From positions 424,456-488,455 of the forward strand of contig JAJDAT010000014.1 in NCBI GenBank assembly GCA_029261715.1: 64,000 nucleotides of DNA, in the 5' to 3' direction. Source of the stretch: Nitrospinia bacterium (GTDB lineage Bacteria > Nitrospinota > Nitrospinia > Nitrospinales > JAJDAT01). The translations under genes and the position numbers were made by a program. The notes under the pieces are model-generated. The model did no database searches. It worked only from the letters and a program-made list of their open reading frames with translations, and was not told the DNA's origin. This document shows positions 15,670 to 24,898 of the stretch, in pieces; the first letter of the stretch is position 1; every line of letters begins with the position of its first letter.

Positions 15670-17901
15670 TTATTTAGTTTTCATTGAAAATACTCCGTCC
15701 CAATCAGCAGGAGGCGGCTCTTTTTGAAATAAAAGACATCGCTCAAAAAAGGTCAAAGATGGACCGTCTTTCTCGGATAACTCAAGAACTGCCCCAAAAT
15801 TATCCAAAGCGTCATCCCATTCTTGGTTCCTATAATTCTCTAAACCTTTAGCGTATAAATCATTGATTTTGGCAGTCTCTTCGTCCAGCTCACCCTTTCT
15901 ACAAAGAAGCTGATAAATTCGCACTGGTTCAGACTTTCCTACAACTCGTATCAAATCCAATTCTCGGACTTCTACATCTTCTTTAACCTGCTCATAGGTA
16001 AACTGGCTAAACATATCATAAGTACCGTACTGCTTGTTAACCCCTTCTAACCTTGCCGCAAGATTAACCGAATCCCCCATCATGGTGTAATCCATTCTAG
16101 TTTTAGAACCCATATTACCCACGACCATTGGACCGGTATTTAAACCTATGCGCATAAATAATTCATGTTTCCCTTGTTCTTTCCATGTTTTTCGCATTTC
16201 GTCCAACTTTTTTTGCATATCAAGAGTGGCTAAACAGGCTCTTCTAGCGTGATCTTCTTGAGGTATCGGTGCGCCAAAAAAAGCGATGATGGCATCACCT
16301 TCAAACTTATCGACAGTTCCTTCATATTTCATAATAATATCCGTCATTTCTGAAAGATATTCATTTAACAATAGTACTAAGTCTTCAGGAGTTAAATTCT
16401 CTGATATTGTTGAAAATCCAGCAACATCGGAAAAAAATGCGGTTAAAACTTTTCTTTCTCCTCCTAATTTTAATAGCTTTGGATCGCCGACCAATTGATT
16501 TACAACAGCAGGCGCCAAATATTGACTAAACGCTCCCTTAATAAAGCGTTTCTCCCTTTCTTCGAAAGTAAATCGATAGAGAGTAATACCAGAGTAAACA
16601 AAAATTTGGGTAAAAATTGGATAAACGGAACTGATCCAAAGTCCAGAGTTTTCAAACAAATAAAAATCAGTAAAAATATAGGCGGATATTCCAATAAGAG
16701 TCAAAACAGCCATGACTAGGGCTTTAAAATATAAAGAAACCAAGCTGAGAATTATCCCAGTAACAAATATCATGGCAGTATCAAGCAAAGTAAACCAATC
16801 AGGCTTATGCAAAAAATCTTGTCTCAATACATTTTCAATAATGTTGGCATGCGCTTCCACTCCTGGGTATAAAGTCCCAAAAGGTGTAGTGTGCAAATCG
16901 TGTATTGCCGCTGCGGTTCCCCCAACAATAACAATTTTACCCTGTAATTCGTTTGGTCCAAGTTTACCTGTGAGCACATCTGTAGCGGGAAAATGGTCGA
17001 ACGTTTCTCCGGGACCATACCAATTGATTAAATAATCTCCCTTTTCGTTCGTTGGAATTTCAATATCAGCCACTTGCACTGCAGCAATACCATATGGAGC
17101 CACTTGCACTGCCAGCAAGGCCTCGGTAGCTTGATGAATCAATTGAAGGCTCAATGGAGGGAAAAGATATTCTTTTATCTGCTGAACCATAGGAATAAAA
17201 CGAACTACTCCATCTTTTTCAGGTAAAAAGGAAACAAATCCACCGCTATTTGCAGCTGACGCTAATTCAAAAATACTCATTCCCATCCCATTTATGGGGC
17301 GAAAAAAAACATTATCTTCCGGCTTATCTGTCCTTTGAATAATTGAATACTCAAAAAATGGTAAGAACTCTAGTATTCTTGGGTCAAGCTCGGTCACTTT
17401 TTTACCTAATGGACTTTCGCCAGTTGGGTCCGCAAAATAACCTAAAATGGACCTTTCAGAATTCGCAAGAGAATCTGCAAACTTAGCGTCAGAATCAGCA
17501 ACTCCTTCCAGCAAATTAATTAACTCTTCACCGCTAGTATTCGATAAATCTTTCTCTTTAATTATTTTTTTAATTAAATCTACTTGGACTGCTGTTTGGG
17601 GTTCTGGAAAAAGGACATCGAAACCAATAGCGGCAACGCCGGCTTCGCTCAATTTATCTACCAATGTCGCCATTCTAGACCTTGGCCAGGGCCATCTACC
17701 CTGCTCAGAAAGACTTTTTTCATCAACAGCAACAATGGCAACCTGTCCAGAAACAGGGCGGGGGCCTCTATAACGAACTTTAAAGTCGTATGCTTTTAAT
17801 TCGGCAAAATCAAAAAATTCAAATTGTTCACGGTAAATTTGAAATGAAACGAGGGTCAGTAATATGCCGATAGTAAAGCTATTTAATAAATACTTTTTCA
17901 T
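15670..17901 (-). CDS. CHASE2-domain class III adenylate cyclase
   Basis: This 743-residue membrane enzyme begins with one transmembrane helix (residues about 5-22). An extracytoplasmic CHASE2 sensor domain follows (YDFKVRYRGPRPVS, VAIVAVDEKSL, GFDVLFPEP, PGVEAHANIIENVL), then three membrane helices near residues 365-445. The cytoplasmic class III cyclase domain has both metal aspartates (FFSDVAGFS and KFEGDAIIAFFG), with the K-E-G-D and YTMMGDSVNLAARLE segments typical of adenylate rather than guanylate cyclases. A TPR-like stretch (ENYRNQEWDDALDNF) closes the protein. It probably makes cyclic AMP in response to an envelope signal. It heads a three- or four-gene - strand unit. Confidence 0.9.
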   Translation of the reverse strand: MKKYLLNSFTIGILLTLVSFQIYREQFEFFDFAELKAYDFKVRYRGPRPVSGQVAIVAVDEKSLSEQGRWPWPRSRMATLVDKLSEAGVAAIGFDVLFPEPQTAVQVDLIKKIIKEKDLSNTSGEELINLLEGVADSDAKFADSLANSERSILGYFADPTGESPLGKKVTELDPRILEFLPFFEYSIIQRTDKPEDNVFFRPINGMGMSIFELASAANSGGFVSFLPEKDGVVRFIPMVQQIKEYLFPPLSLQLIHQATEALLAVQVAPYGIAAVQVADIEIPTNEKGDYLINWYGPGETFDHFPATDVLTGKLGPNELQGKIVIVGGTAAAIHDLHTTPFGTLYPGVEAHANIIENVLRQDFLHKPDWFTLLDTAMIFVTGIILSLVSLYFKALVMAVLTLIGISAYIFTDFYLFENSGLWISSVYPIFTQIFVYSGITLYRFTFEEREKRFIKGAFSQYLAPAVVNQLVGDPKLLKLGGERKVLTAFFSDVAGFSTISENLTPEDLVLLLNEYLSEMTDIIMKYEGTVDKFEGDAIIAFFGAPIPQEDHARRACLATLDMQKKLDEMRKTWKEQGKHELFMRIGLNTGPMVVGNMGSKTRMDYTMMGDSVNLAARLEGVNKQYGTYDMFSQFTYEQVKEDVEVRELDLIRVVGKSEPVRIYQLLCRKGELDEETAKINDLYAKGLENYRNQEWDDALDNFGAVLELSEKDGPSLTFFERCLLFQKEPPPADWDGVFSMKTK

Positions 17902-17983
17902 GCTGATTATTAAATCACAATCTAATGAATAGAAGAGTAAATTTTACTTTAAAATCTGGATAATTGAAAAACTTTCTTAACAT

Positions 17984-18367
17984 TTACTTTTTTGGATATT
18001 CTATTAATTCTATTTCGTATTTATCAGGGTCTTCTGTAAAAATAAATTTAGTTCCACTAGAAGTCTCAATTGGGCCTTCGGTAATAGCAACCCCCGCTCC
18101 CTCTAAACGTTTAATAGCTTCATCCAAACTTTCAACCTGAAATGCCATATGCACTAAATCCTCAGGGACATCCACTTTTCCACTATTTGGAAATGAACAT
18201 AACTCTATTTCGCTGTCAGTTCCAGGCGCCTCTAAAAAAACTAGTTTAGAACCTCGGGGAGAAGTTTTATTTTCAAGTACCTTTAAACCTAGAACTTCCG
18301 AATAAAATCGAAGTGTTCTATCCATATCCGATACACGAATTCTAGTATGCAAATATCTTTTGATCAT
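17984..18367 (-). CDS. gloA: Lactoylglutathione lyase (glyoxalase I)-like
   Basis: This 127-residue VOC-fold protein has the four metal ligands expected for glyoxalase I: H7 in YLHTRIRV, Glu in SEIELC, His in LVHMAFQV and Glu near the end in YEIELIEY. It also has the DMDRTLRFYSEVLGL helix that typifies GloA. The known reaction isomerises the hemithioacetal of methylglyoxal and glutathione to S-lactoylglutathione. It overlaps the phosphomannomutase stop in a TAATG, so the two are co-translated. Length matches the short bacterial (nickel-type) enzymes. Other VOC enzymes are possible but less likely. Confidence 0.85.
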   Translation of the reverse strand: MIKRYLHTRIRVSDMDRTLRFYSEVLGLKVLENKTSPRGSKLVFLEAPGTDSEIELCSFPNSGKVDVPEDLVHMAFQVESLDEAIKRLEGAGVAITEGPIETSSGTKFIFTEDPDKYEIELIEYPKK

Positions 18368-19734
18368 TAGTCCAATTTAATATTTTTGAGCGGTTCGTAT
18401 TGAACTAGCTTCTCGACCATAATTTTTTTCAATTCTTCCAAGCGTTCTGGAGTTTCAGCTTCAAATCTTAGCACAAGTATGGGCTGAGTATTAGAAGCCC
18501 GAGCAAGAGCCCAACCATCGTCAAAATTAACACGTACCCCATCTACGTCAGAAACATCATATTTACTTTTAAAATAACTTGTTATGTCTTTTACAATATC
18601 AAACTTTTGAGAATCTGGGCAATCAACGCGAATTTCTGGAGTGTAGTAAGTTTGAGGGAGATCGCTAAGCATTTCGGATACTTTTTGATCAGAATTAGCG
18701 ACAATTTCCAGCATACGGCATGCGGCAAAAGTTGCGTCGTCAAAACCGTAGTAATTATCCGAAAAACAAATATGACCACTCATCTCGCCGGCTAAAAGAG
18801 CTTTGTTTTCGCGCATACACTTTTTTATTAAGGAATGGCCAGCCGCACTCATTACGGCGTTCCCTCCGCGATTTTTAATATCTTTGAATAAGTTTTGAGA
18901 GCACTTGACCTCGCCAACGATAGTAGCTCCAGGGTTTTTCTTAAGAACTTCTCGGCCAAAAAGTATGAGTAATTGATCCCCCCAAATAATATTACCCTTA
19001 TCGTCTACAACTCCTATACGATCCCCATCTCCATCGAACCCAATTCCCAATTCTAAGCCTTCACTTTTAACCTTTTGTACAAGGTCGTCCAAATATTCAG
19101 GGATTGTTGGATCTGGATGATGGTTTGGAAACGTTCCATCAGGTTCGCAATATAACTCAACAGGGTTTTGTCCAAGCTCATTAAGCAAACGCGTGCCAAT
19201 GATTCCAAAACAACCGTTTCCACCATCTACAGCAAATTTGATGGGTCTAGATATTTTTATTACTTTATCGATAGCTTTTATATAATCATCTAAAATTTCT
19301 CTATGTTGAAGACTTCCCTCTCCAACTTCAAAATCCTCATTAGCGATTAATTCTCTCAACCCTCTAATTTTATCTCCATACAGCGAATGTTTTCCTTCGC
19401 TGATTTTAAACCCATTAAATTCAGGTGGGTTATGGCTCCCAGTAATCATAACGCCACCATCAGAATCAAGCAGATGCAATGAAAAATACGCGACAGGAGT
19501 TGGAACTTGTCCGATATCTATCACGTCACAGCCTGTAGAACGCAATGCCGCGACTAAGATATCTCGAAAAGTATCGGAACTTGCGCGCATATCTCTTCCA
19601 ACTGTTAGAGAAACGCCTCCATTTCTTCTAATATGAGTTCCGATAGCTTTTCCGATCAAACCTACAGCATCTTCGGTAAGATCTTTACCAACTACGCCTC
19701 GAATATCATATTCTCTAAAAATTTCTGGATTCAT
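18367..19734 (-). CDS. manB: Phosphomannomutase/phosphoglucomutase
   Basis: This 455-residue member of the alpha-D-phosphohexomutase family starts FREYDIRGVVG. It has the phosphoserine loop TGSHNPP, the metal-binding loop DGDGDR, the sugar-specificity loop GEMSGH and the C-terminal phosphate-binding RASNTQP. The GEMSGH loop fits dual-specificity PMM/PGM enzymes of the AlgC type, which interconvert hexose 1- and 6-phosphates for sugar nucleotide supply. It lies beside the polysaccharide genes, separated by a 260 bp gap. The start ATG follows TTAGGAAACC. Confidence 0.9.
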   Translation of the reverse strand: MNPEIFREYDIRGVVGKDLTEDAVGLIGKAIGTHIRRNGGVSLTVGRDMRASSDTFRDILVAALRSTGCDVIDIGQVPTPVAYFSLHLLDSDGGVMITGSHNPPEFNGFKISEGKHSLYGDKIRGLRELIANEDFEVGEGSLQHREILDDYIKAIDKVIKISRPIKFAVDGGNGCFGIIGTRLLNELGQNPVELYCEPDGTFPNHHPDPTIPEYLDDLVQKVKSEGLELGIGFDGDGDRIGVVDDKGNIIWGDQLLILFGREVLKKNPGATIVGEVKCSQNLFKDIKNRGGNAVMSAAGHSLIKKCMRENKALLAGEMSGHICFSDNYYGFDDATFAACRMLEIVANSDQKVSEMLSDLPQTYYTPEIRVDCPDSQKFDIVKDITSYFKSKYDVSDVDGVRVNFDDGWALARASNTQPILVLRFEAETPERLEELKKIMVEKLVQYEPLKNIKLD

Positions 19735-19813
19735 GGGTTTCCTAATGTTTATAAATATTAAGTTTGAAAACTAAGAAAGCCTCTAATTATTCAATCCATT
19801 ACCGATTCACCAT

Positions 19814-19880
19814 CGCTTAACCTTTGGTTTTAAAGGTTAAACTTTTGGTAATTGCGAATTTTTAGAAACTGCACTAAGAC
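19814..19880. repeat. Diverged intergenic repeat, copy A, with hairpin
   Basis: About 65 bp here align with 27073-27138: TTAAC[C/T]TTTG[G/A]TTTTAAAG, then TTGGTAA and a closing CTAAGA. Copy A contains a perfect 9-bp inverted repeat (19817-19825 with 19832-19840, loop of 6). It lies in the 262 bp gap upstream of the phosphomannomutase gene. Nothing else was recognised in that gap. Confidence 0.5.
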
Positions 19881-19996
19881 TATTTTAATTCAAGTTATTT
19901 TAAAGACAATTCAAGACTAGCAATTTTCAAATCAAGTCTGCTTTTATGCTTATGTTATGAAACTAATGTAAGAAAATGAAATTTTTTTCAATGTTT

Positions 19997-21517
19997 TTAT
20001 GAAAAAAACTGTTTCATTTTTTCTATAACATAGACTTGTTGATCTAAATTGACTTCGTGAGATATTGGCAACGCAAGAGTTTCTTTGGCCGCCTTTTCGG
20101 AAACAGGAAAATCTCCCTCTTTATAACCAAGCGATTGAAAACATTCCTGTACATGGAGAGGTACTGGATAATAAACTTCAGATCCAATTTTATTTTGCCC
20201 TAAAAATTCGCGAATAGAATCGCGATTTTCGCCTACCCGCACGACATATTGATTGTATATATGCCTTGGAAAAATTTCTTGTGGCGATTGGACTTTATCA
20301 GCTAATCCATTTTCTAGAATAAGCCTATTATAATTCTCAGAATTTTCTCGTCTTCTTTTCGTCCATTTTTCTAATCGCGGTAATTTAGCGCATAACACTG
20401 CCGCCTGCAAAGCGTCTAAACGAAAATTTCCTCCGACTAATTTATGGTAATACTTTGGCTTAGACCCATGAACCCTTAGGAGTTTTAACTTTTCATAGTT
20501 TTCCTCTTTAGAAACCGTGACGATACCACCATCTCCAAATCCACCCAGGTTTTTTGTTGGAAAGAAAGAAAAACAACCATAATCTCCCAAAGACCCAGCT
20601 CGCTTGAATTTATATTCCGAACCAATTGCTTGAGCGGCGTCTTCAATTACAGATATTCCATGACTATTTGCTAGTTCAAGAATGGGATCCATATCTGCGC
20701 ATTGACCATAAAGATGGATAGGGATAATCGCGCGGGTTTTTGGAGTAATCTTTTCTTCCAATTTTTTAGGATCTATATTGAAGGTCACCGGATCAATATC
20801 GACTAAAACTGGAAGGGCTCCTGCTCTACAAATAGAGCCTATTGTCGCAAAAAAAGTAAACGGTGTCGTAATAACCTCATCTCCGGGACCTACACCTGCA
20901 GCCATTAAAGAAATGAGCAAGGCGTCAGTTCCAGAAGAAACTCCAACCGCATACTTGGTTTGGCAATAGTTAGCAATCTGCTCCTCTAATTCAGCAACTT
21001 TTGGACCTAGAATAAACATTCCCGAACGAACCACCCCTGCCATTTGATCTTCTACATCATTCCAAAGATCATGGTGAGTTGCGGGAACGTTAACTAATGG
21101 AACTGAGCTAACAGGAGAAAGAAACTTTGAGATATCATCTTCAAAATTAGAACATCCAATAGCAGTAATTCCATTTGCTTGGAGCCTCTCTGGATGAGCG
21201 GTTAAAACGGCTTTTAAACGAAAACCCGAAATAGCCTGCTTAATAAGATAAAACTCGTAATTATTAGCCTCTTTCAATCCATCGCGTAACTCATTACCCG
21301 TTAATGGAAGAATTGTTAATACCTCCAACCACTCCTTAAACGCATTGGTCAATTTCTCTTTCTGAAGAGTTTGTATAATTTCTGGAACGGATGTAGCTAA
21401 AATCCATCCTTCAATATTTTTTTCTCGGCACTTATCAAATAAACTCTGGCATTGGCCTTTTAAAGAATTGTCCTGAAGTGATTCGGTAAAGAAATCTTTA
21501 TGAAATAAAATTTGCAT
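19997..21517 (-). CDS. wbpE: DegT-family sugar aminotransferase (WbpE-like) with N-terminal PIN-like domain
   Basis: This 506-residue protein has two parts. Residues about 135-505 are a DegT/DnrJ/EryC1 PLP-dependent sugar aminotransferase: SSGTDALLISLMA for phosphate binding, DEVITTPFTFFAT, VIEDAAQA, and the PLP lysine near 321 in SFFPTKNLG. Close relatives convert UDP-3-keto-GlcNAcA to its 3-amino form (WbpE step), which fits the neighbours. Residues 1 to about 130 are extra: the pattern ILFHKDFFTESL, ILATSVPEI, ANNYEFYLIKQAI and LKAVLTAHPERL resembles a degenerate PIN-type fold with the first catalytic acid lost. Usual members are about 370-400 residues, so the fusion is unusual. Confidence 0.85.
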   Translation of the reverse strand: MQILFHKDFFTESLQDNSLKGQCQSLFDKCREKNIEGWILATSVPEIIQTLQKEKLTNAFKEWLEVLTILPLTGNELRDGLKEANNYEFYLIKQAISGFRLKAVLTAHPERLQANGITAIGCSNFEDDISKFLSPVSSVPLVNVPATHHDLWNDVEDQMAGVVRSGMFILGPKVAELEEQIANYCQTKYAVGVSSGTDALLISLMAAGVGPGDEVITTPFTFFATIGSICRAGALPVLVDIDPVTFNIDPKKLEEKITPKTRAIIPIHLYGQCADMDPILELANSHGISVIEDAAQAIGSEYKFKRAGSLGDYGCFSFFPTKNLGGFGDGGIVTVSKEENYEKLKLLRVHGSKPKYYHKLVGGNFRLDALQAAVLCAKLPRLEKWTKRRRENSENYNRLILENGLADKVQSPQEIFPRHIYNQYVVRVGENRDSIREFLGQNKIGSEVYYPVPLHVQECFQSLGYKEGDFPVSEKAAKETLALPISHEVNLDQQVYVIEKMKQFFS

Positions 21518-21569
21518 GACAAATTATCTTAGTTAAGAAGATGAGTTTTAATGAAATTTTAAGCTTAGG

Positions 21570-22883
21570 TTACGCCTTTATGATTTTCGGTGATTTGATT
21601 GGCGCACAAGCGTTGCGAGTATCAACAATAATCTTAGATCGATTAACAATATCCCCATAATCATACTTAGAATGATCGGTGAGAATCACTGTCATATCGA
21701 AGGATTCTATCTTGTCGAGAGAAACTTCTTTTTTACCTACAAAATTAGGATAATCTCGTTTAGGACCTACAACAGGAATATAAGGATCATTAAACTCAAC
21801 TTCCGCGCCTAAGTTAACAAGCATTTCCATAATCTTATAACTTGTCGACTCTCTATCATCATCCACGTCCTTTTTGTAGGCAACCCCTAGTACTAAAATT
21901 TTGCTCCCTTTAGCGCTTTTCCCCGAGCTATTGAGAGCTGTCAGTATTTTCTCGACAACATACTGAGGCATTGAAACATTTACTTCGCCAGCCAATTCAA
22001 TGAAGCGAGTTGGCACTTCATATTCTCTAGCTTTCCAGGTTAAATAAAAAGGGTCAATAGGAATACAATGCCCACCTAAACCTGGCCCAGGATAAAATGG
22101 CATATAACCAAATGGCTTGGTGCTTGCGGCTTCGATTACTTCCCACACATCTATACCCATCTTATCCAAAATAATTTTCATTTCATTTACAAGAGCAATA
22201 TTTACCGACCGAAAAATATTTTCCATTAATTTGGTGGCTTCCGCAGTCATTGTATTTGAAACCGGGACAGTTTTGGAAACAATAGCCTTATAAAGCTCGT
22301 TAGCCGCCTCTAATTCCTTTTCAGAATCGGCTCCAATTACTTTAGGAATGGTCGCAGTCGAAAAATTTGGGTTGTTTGGGTCTTCGCGTTCCGGAGAATA
22401 GGCCAAATAAAAATCTTCGCCAGCCTTCAAGGATGAATTAGCTTCCAATTCTGTTGCAAGAATCCCCCACGTAGTTCCTGGATAGGTAGTCGATTCCAAT
22501 ATGACCATCTGACCTTTTACCATGTGAGGAGAAATTTGCCGCGCCGTTGATACGATATATGTCATATCCGGAGTCCGATTTTTATCAAGAGGAGTTGGAA
22601 CGCAAATTAAAATGCAATCCATCTTGGAAACTTTTGTAACGTCAGTAGTAAATTCTTGTTTTCCTCTTGCCAATAGCTCTTCAATGGATTTAGATGGAAT
22701 GTGCTTGATATAGCTTTCACCTTGATTCAAACGATCTACTTTGTTTTGGTCAACATCAAACCCAACGACAGGAAAACCCGCTTTGCCAAATTCTAAAACT
22801 AGCGGTAATCCAACGTATCCAAGCCCGATCACTCCGACCGTAGCTTCTTTATCTTTAATTTTTTGAATTAATTGATTAATCAA
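21570..22883 (-). CDS. wbpA: UDP-N-acetylglucosamine 6-dehydrogenase (WbpA-like)
   Basis: This 437-residue nucleotide-sugar dehydrogenase has the N-terminal NAD-binding GLGYVGLPL, the central GEVNVSMP and ILVLGVAYKKDVDD segments, and the catalytic cysteine in GLGGHCIPIDPF. The LGGHCIPIDP form is that of UDP-HexNAc dehydrogenases (WbpA/WecC type) rather than UDP-glucose dehydrogenase. The enzyme oxidises C6 of UDP-GlcNAc twice to the uronic acid using 2 NAD+, the first step of the diacetamido-uronate pathway. It lies 52 bp upstream of the aminotransferase and probably shares its transcript. Confidence 0.9.
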   Translation of the reverse strand: MINQLIQKIKDKEATVGVIGLGYVGLPLVLEFGKAGFPVVGFDVDQNKVDRLNQGESYIKHIPSKSIEELLARGKQEFTTDVTKVSKMDCILICVPTPLDKNRTPDMTYIVSTARQISPHMVKGQMVILESTTYPGTTWGILATELEANSSLKAGEDFYLAYSPEREDPNNPNFSTATIPKVIGADSEKELEAANELYKAIVSKTVPVSNTMTAEATKLMENIFRSVNIALVNEMKIILDKMGIDVWEVIEAASTKPFGYMPFYPGPGLGGHCIPIDPFYLTWKAREYEVPTRFIELAGEVNVSMPQYVVEKILTALNSSGKSAKGSKILVLGVAYKKDVDDDRESTSYKIMEMLVNLGAEVEFNDPYIPVVGPKRDYPNFVGKKEVSLDKIESFDMTVILTDHSKYDYGDIVNRSKIIVDTRNACAPIKSPKIIKA

Positions 22884-22939
22884 GCGATTCCTTTAATAAA
22901 TTGCAGTGAAATTATATTGGAGTTTTTTTAGGGTTCAAC

Positions 22940-23701
22940 CTATTTACTGTCATTTTGTGAAAACGTTTTTTTTAATACAAGGAACTTCATAAATAAACGT
23001 AGATAAGATTGGATAGTATCTTTTATTTTTAACTTACTAGTCCCTTTTCTTTTATCGAAAAATAATGTCGCAGGGACTTCAGCAAACGTAAAACCCGCTT
23101 TGTGAAGTTTTAATAGAAACTCAACCATGCAAACAAACCCTTTTTCTGTAATCACAGGATGATCAAATTTCGAATAAACTTGAGAAATAGCTTGATGAGA
23201 AAATGCTCGATAGAAAGAAGAATACGTGCGGGCGCCTGGAATTTGGAATAATATCATACATAGAAAATTCGCCGCCTTGCTGAAAAACTTTCTTTCAAAA
23301 GAAAGGTTTTTTAGTTTTCCACCTTTTGCATAGCATGACGCCAAGGCGAAATCCTTTCCGTTACGAATCTCGGATAACATCTTCGGCAATATACTCAGAT
23401 CACCTGTGTTATCGCCTTCAATGGTTATAACTATATCTTCTCCATTGGCAATTTCTATAAAGTGTTTAAATCCTTTTTCAAAACTAGCCCCAGGCCCTTC
23501 ATTTACGGCATTCTCTATCATGTCGACTGGAAAGGATTCCATCTCTTTGCGTATTATTTGTGGCGTACTATCATCGCTGCCATCGTTCACAAAAAGTATT
23601 CGATAATCTTCTTTTATATCTTTGGAAATAGAATCAAGGCTAGATATCAAAGACTCGACGTTTTCTTCTTCATTTAAAACGGGAATTAAAAAATAAATCA
23701 T
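22940..23701 (-). CDS. Family 2 glycosyltransferase
   Basis: This 253-residue GT-A-fold enzyme begins IYFLIPVLNEEENVESL and has the nucleotide-binding FVNDGSDDST, an EGDN metal motif (ITIEGDNTGD) in place of DxD, and a basic C-terminal part (FFDKRKGTSKLKIKDTI). It resembles dolichol-phosphate-mannose-synthase-like enzymes, which load a sugar on a polyprenyl phosphate. It lacks the C-terminal membrane helices some relatives carry. Acceptor and donor cannot be read from sequence. It lies within the sugar-acid gene set, so assembly of that glycan is likely. Confidence 0.8.
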   Translation of the reverse strand: MIYFLIPVLNEEENVESLISSLDSISKDIKEDYRILFVNDGSDDSTPQIIRKEMESFPVDMIENAVNEGPGASFEKGFKHFIEIANGEDIVITIEGDNTGDLSILPKMLSEIRNGKDFALASCYAKGGKLKNLSFERKFFSKAANFLCMILFQIPGARTYSSFYRAFSHQAISQVYSKFDHPVITEKGFVCMVEFLLKLHKAGFTFAEVPATLFFDKRKGTSKLKIKDTIQSYLRLFMKFLVLKKTFSQNDSK

Positions 23702-23803
23702 TTAGGTTTGGAAGAAAATTTGAAGGATTTTAATCGTAAGATTTACAGAAAATTGAAAGTAGGAAAAAACAAGAACTGGCAACTAGATTTTATAAGCGTC
23801 TTC

Positions 23804-24898
23804 CTAGTTTAAAAACGACAGTATAGCAGTAATTACTTTATCGGCCGATTTACCTGTTCCATAAATTTGTTCAGCATTCTTTTTGGGCGTACTTGAATGA
23901 ATCTCAACCGTTGTCAAAATCTGGTTAGAATCAATTCCAGACAAAAGGTTCCAACCAGATTCTAATGTTTCTGTCCACTCGGTTTCGGACCTAAGAGTAA
24001 CGCATGGCGTTTCAAAAAACATTGCCTCTTTCTGAACACCGCCTGAATCGGTTAAAACCATTGCGGCATTTTTTAAGAATAATATCATGTCCAAATAAGA
24101 AAATGGAGAGGTCAAAACCACATTATTTCCACAAACGATATTATTTTCTTCCATCGTTCTTTTTGTTCTAGGATGAACGGGCCAAACTACTTTTTGGGGT
24201 AATTTTTCAAAAGAAGAGATTATTTGTTTTAAATTCTCAATTTGGTCGGTATTTTCAGCTCGATGCACTGTCGCTAAAAAATAATTTCCAGAAGAAATAT
24301 TAAATTCTTGACAAACTCGATTAAAGCTTTCCTTTTCTTCTTCTGCTTTTTTTGCGCAATATAAAGCCGAATCATGCATTACATCCCCGGTTTTAACTAC
24401 TCCTTCCAAAATACCTTCTTTTTTAAGATTATTGATCGAAACATCCGAAGGACAAAAAAGTAAATTTGAGATATGATCCACCATTACACGATTTACTTCT
24501 TCTGGCATTTTTCGATTCCAACTCCGCAATCCAGCTTCAACATGAGCGACAGGCAAATGTATTTTTACTGCCGCCAAAGCCCCCGCTAGCGTTGAGTTAG
24601 TATCTCCATACACGACTACCATATCTGGTTTTTCTTTTAGAAAAACTTGTTCCAAAAGCGAAAGCATTTTACCCGTTTGCGCGCCATGGCTACTAGAACC
24701 AATCTCTAAATTAACTTTGGGTTGTGGTAGGTCCAATTGTTTGAAAAAAATATCTGACATATCCTTGTCATAATGTTGGCCAGTATGAATCAGTATTTCT
24801 TCAAGTTGATCTGAAAAACTATCTCGAATAACCCGCGACACTACTCCAGCCTTAATAAATTGAGGCCGAGCCCCCACCACAGTTAAAATCTTTTTCAT
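23804..24898 (-). CDS. wbpI: UDP-N-acetylglucosamine 2-epimerase family (WbpI/WecB-like)
   Basis: This 364-residue protein is of the non-hydrolysing 2-epimerase family: VVGARPQFIKAG, ILIHTGQHYDKDMSD, VVYGDTNSTLAGALAA, HVEAGLRSWNRKMPEE, TVHRAENTD and TDSGGVQKEA. WecB acts on UDP-GlcNAc, while WbpI acts on the 2,3-diacetamido glucuronate. Since WbpA-, WbpB/D- and WbpE-like enzymes are all nearby, the WbpI role (last step to the manno form) is the better guess, but sequence alone does not separate them. Its start shares one base with the upstream SDR stop, indicating coupling. Confidence 0.85.
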   Translation of the reverse strand: MKKILTVVGARPQFIKAGVVSRVIRDSFSDQLEEILIHTGQHYDKDMSDIFFKQLDLPQPKVNLEIGSSSHGAQTGKMLSLLEQVFLKEKPDMVVVYGDTNSTLAGALAAVKIHLPVAHVEAGLRSWNRKMPEEVNRVMVDHISNLLFCPSDVSINNLKKEGILEGVVKTGDVMHDSALYCAKKAEEEKESFNRVCQEFNISSGNYFLATVHRAENTDQIENLKQIISSFEKLPQKVVWPVHPRTKRTMEENNIVCGNNVVLTSPFSYLDMILFLKNAAMVLTDSGGVQKEAMFFETPCVTLRSETEWTETLESGWNLLSGIDSNQILTTVEIHSSTPKKNAEQIYGTGKSADKVITAILSFLN

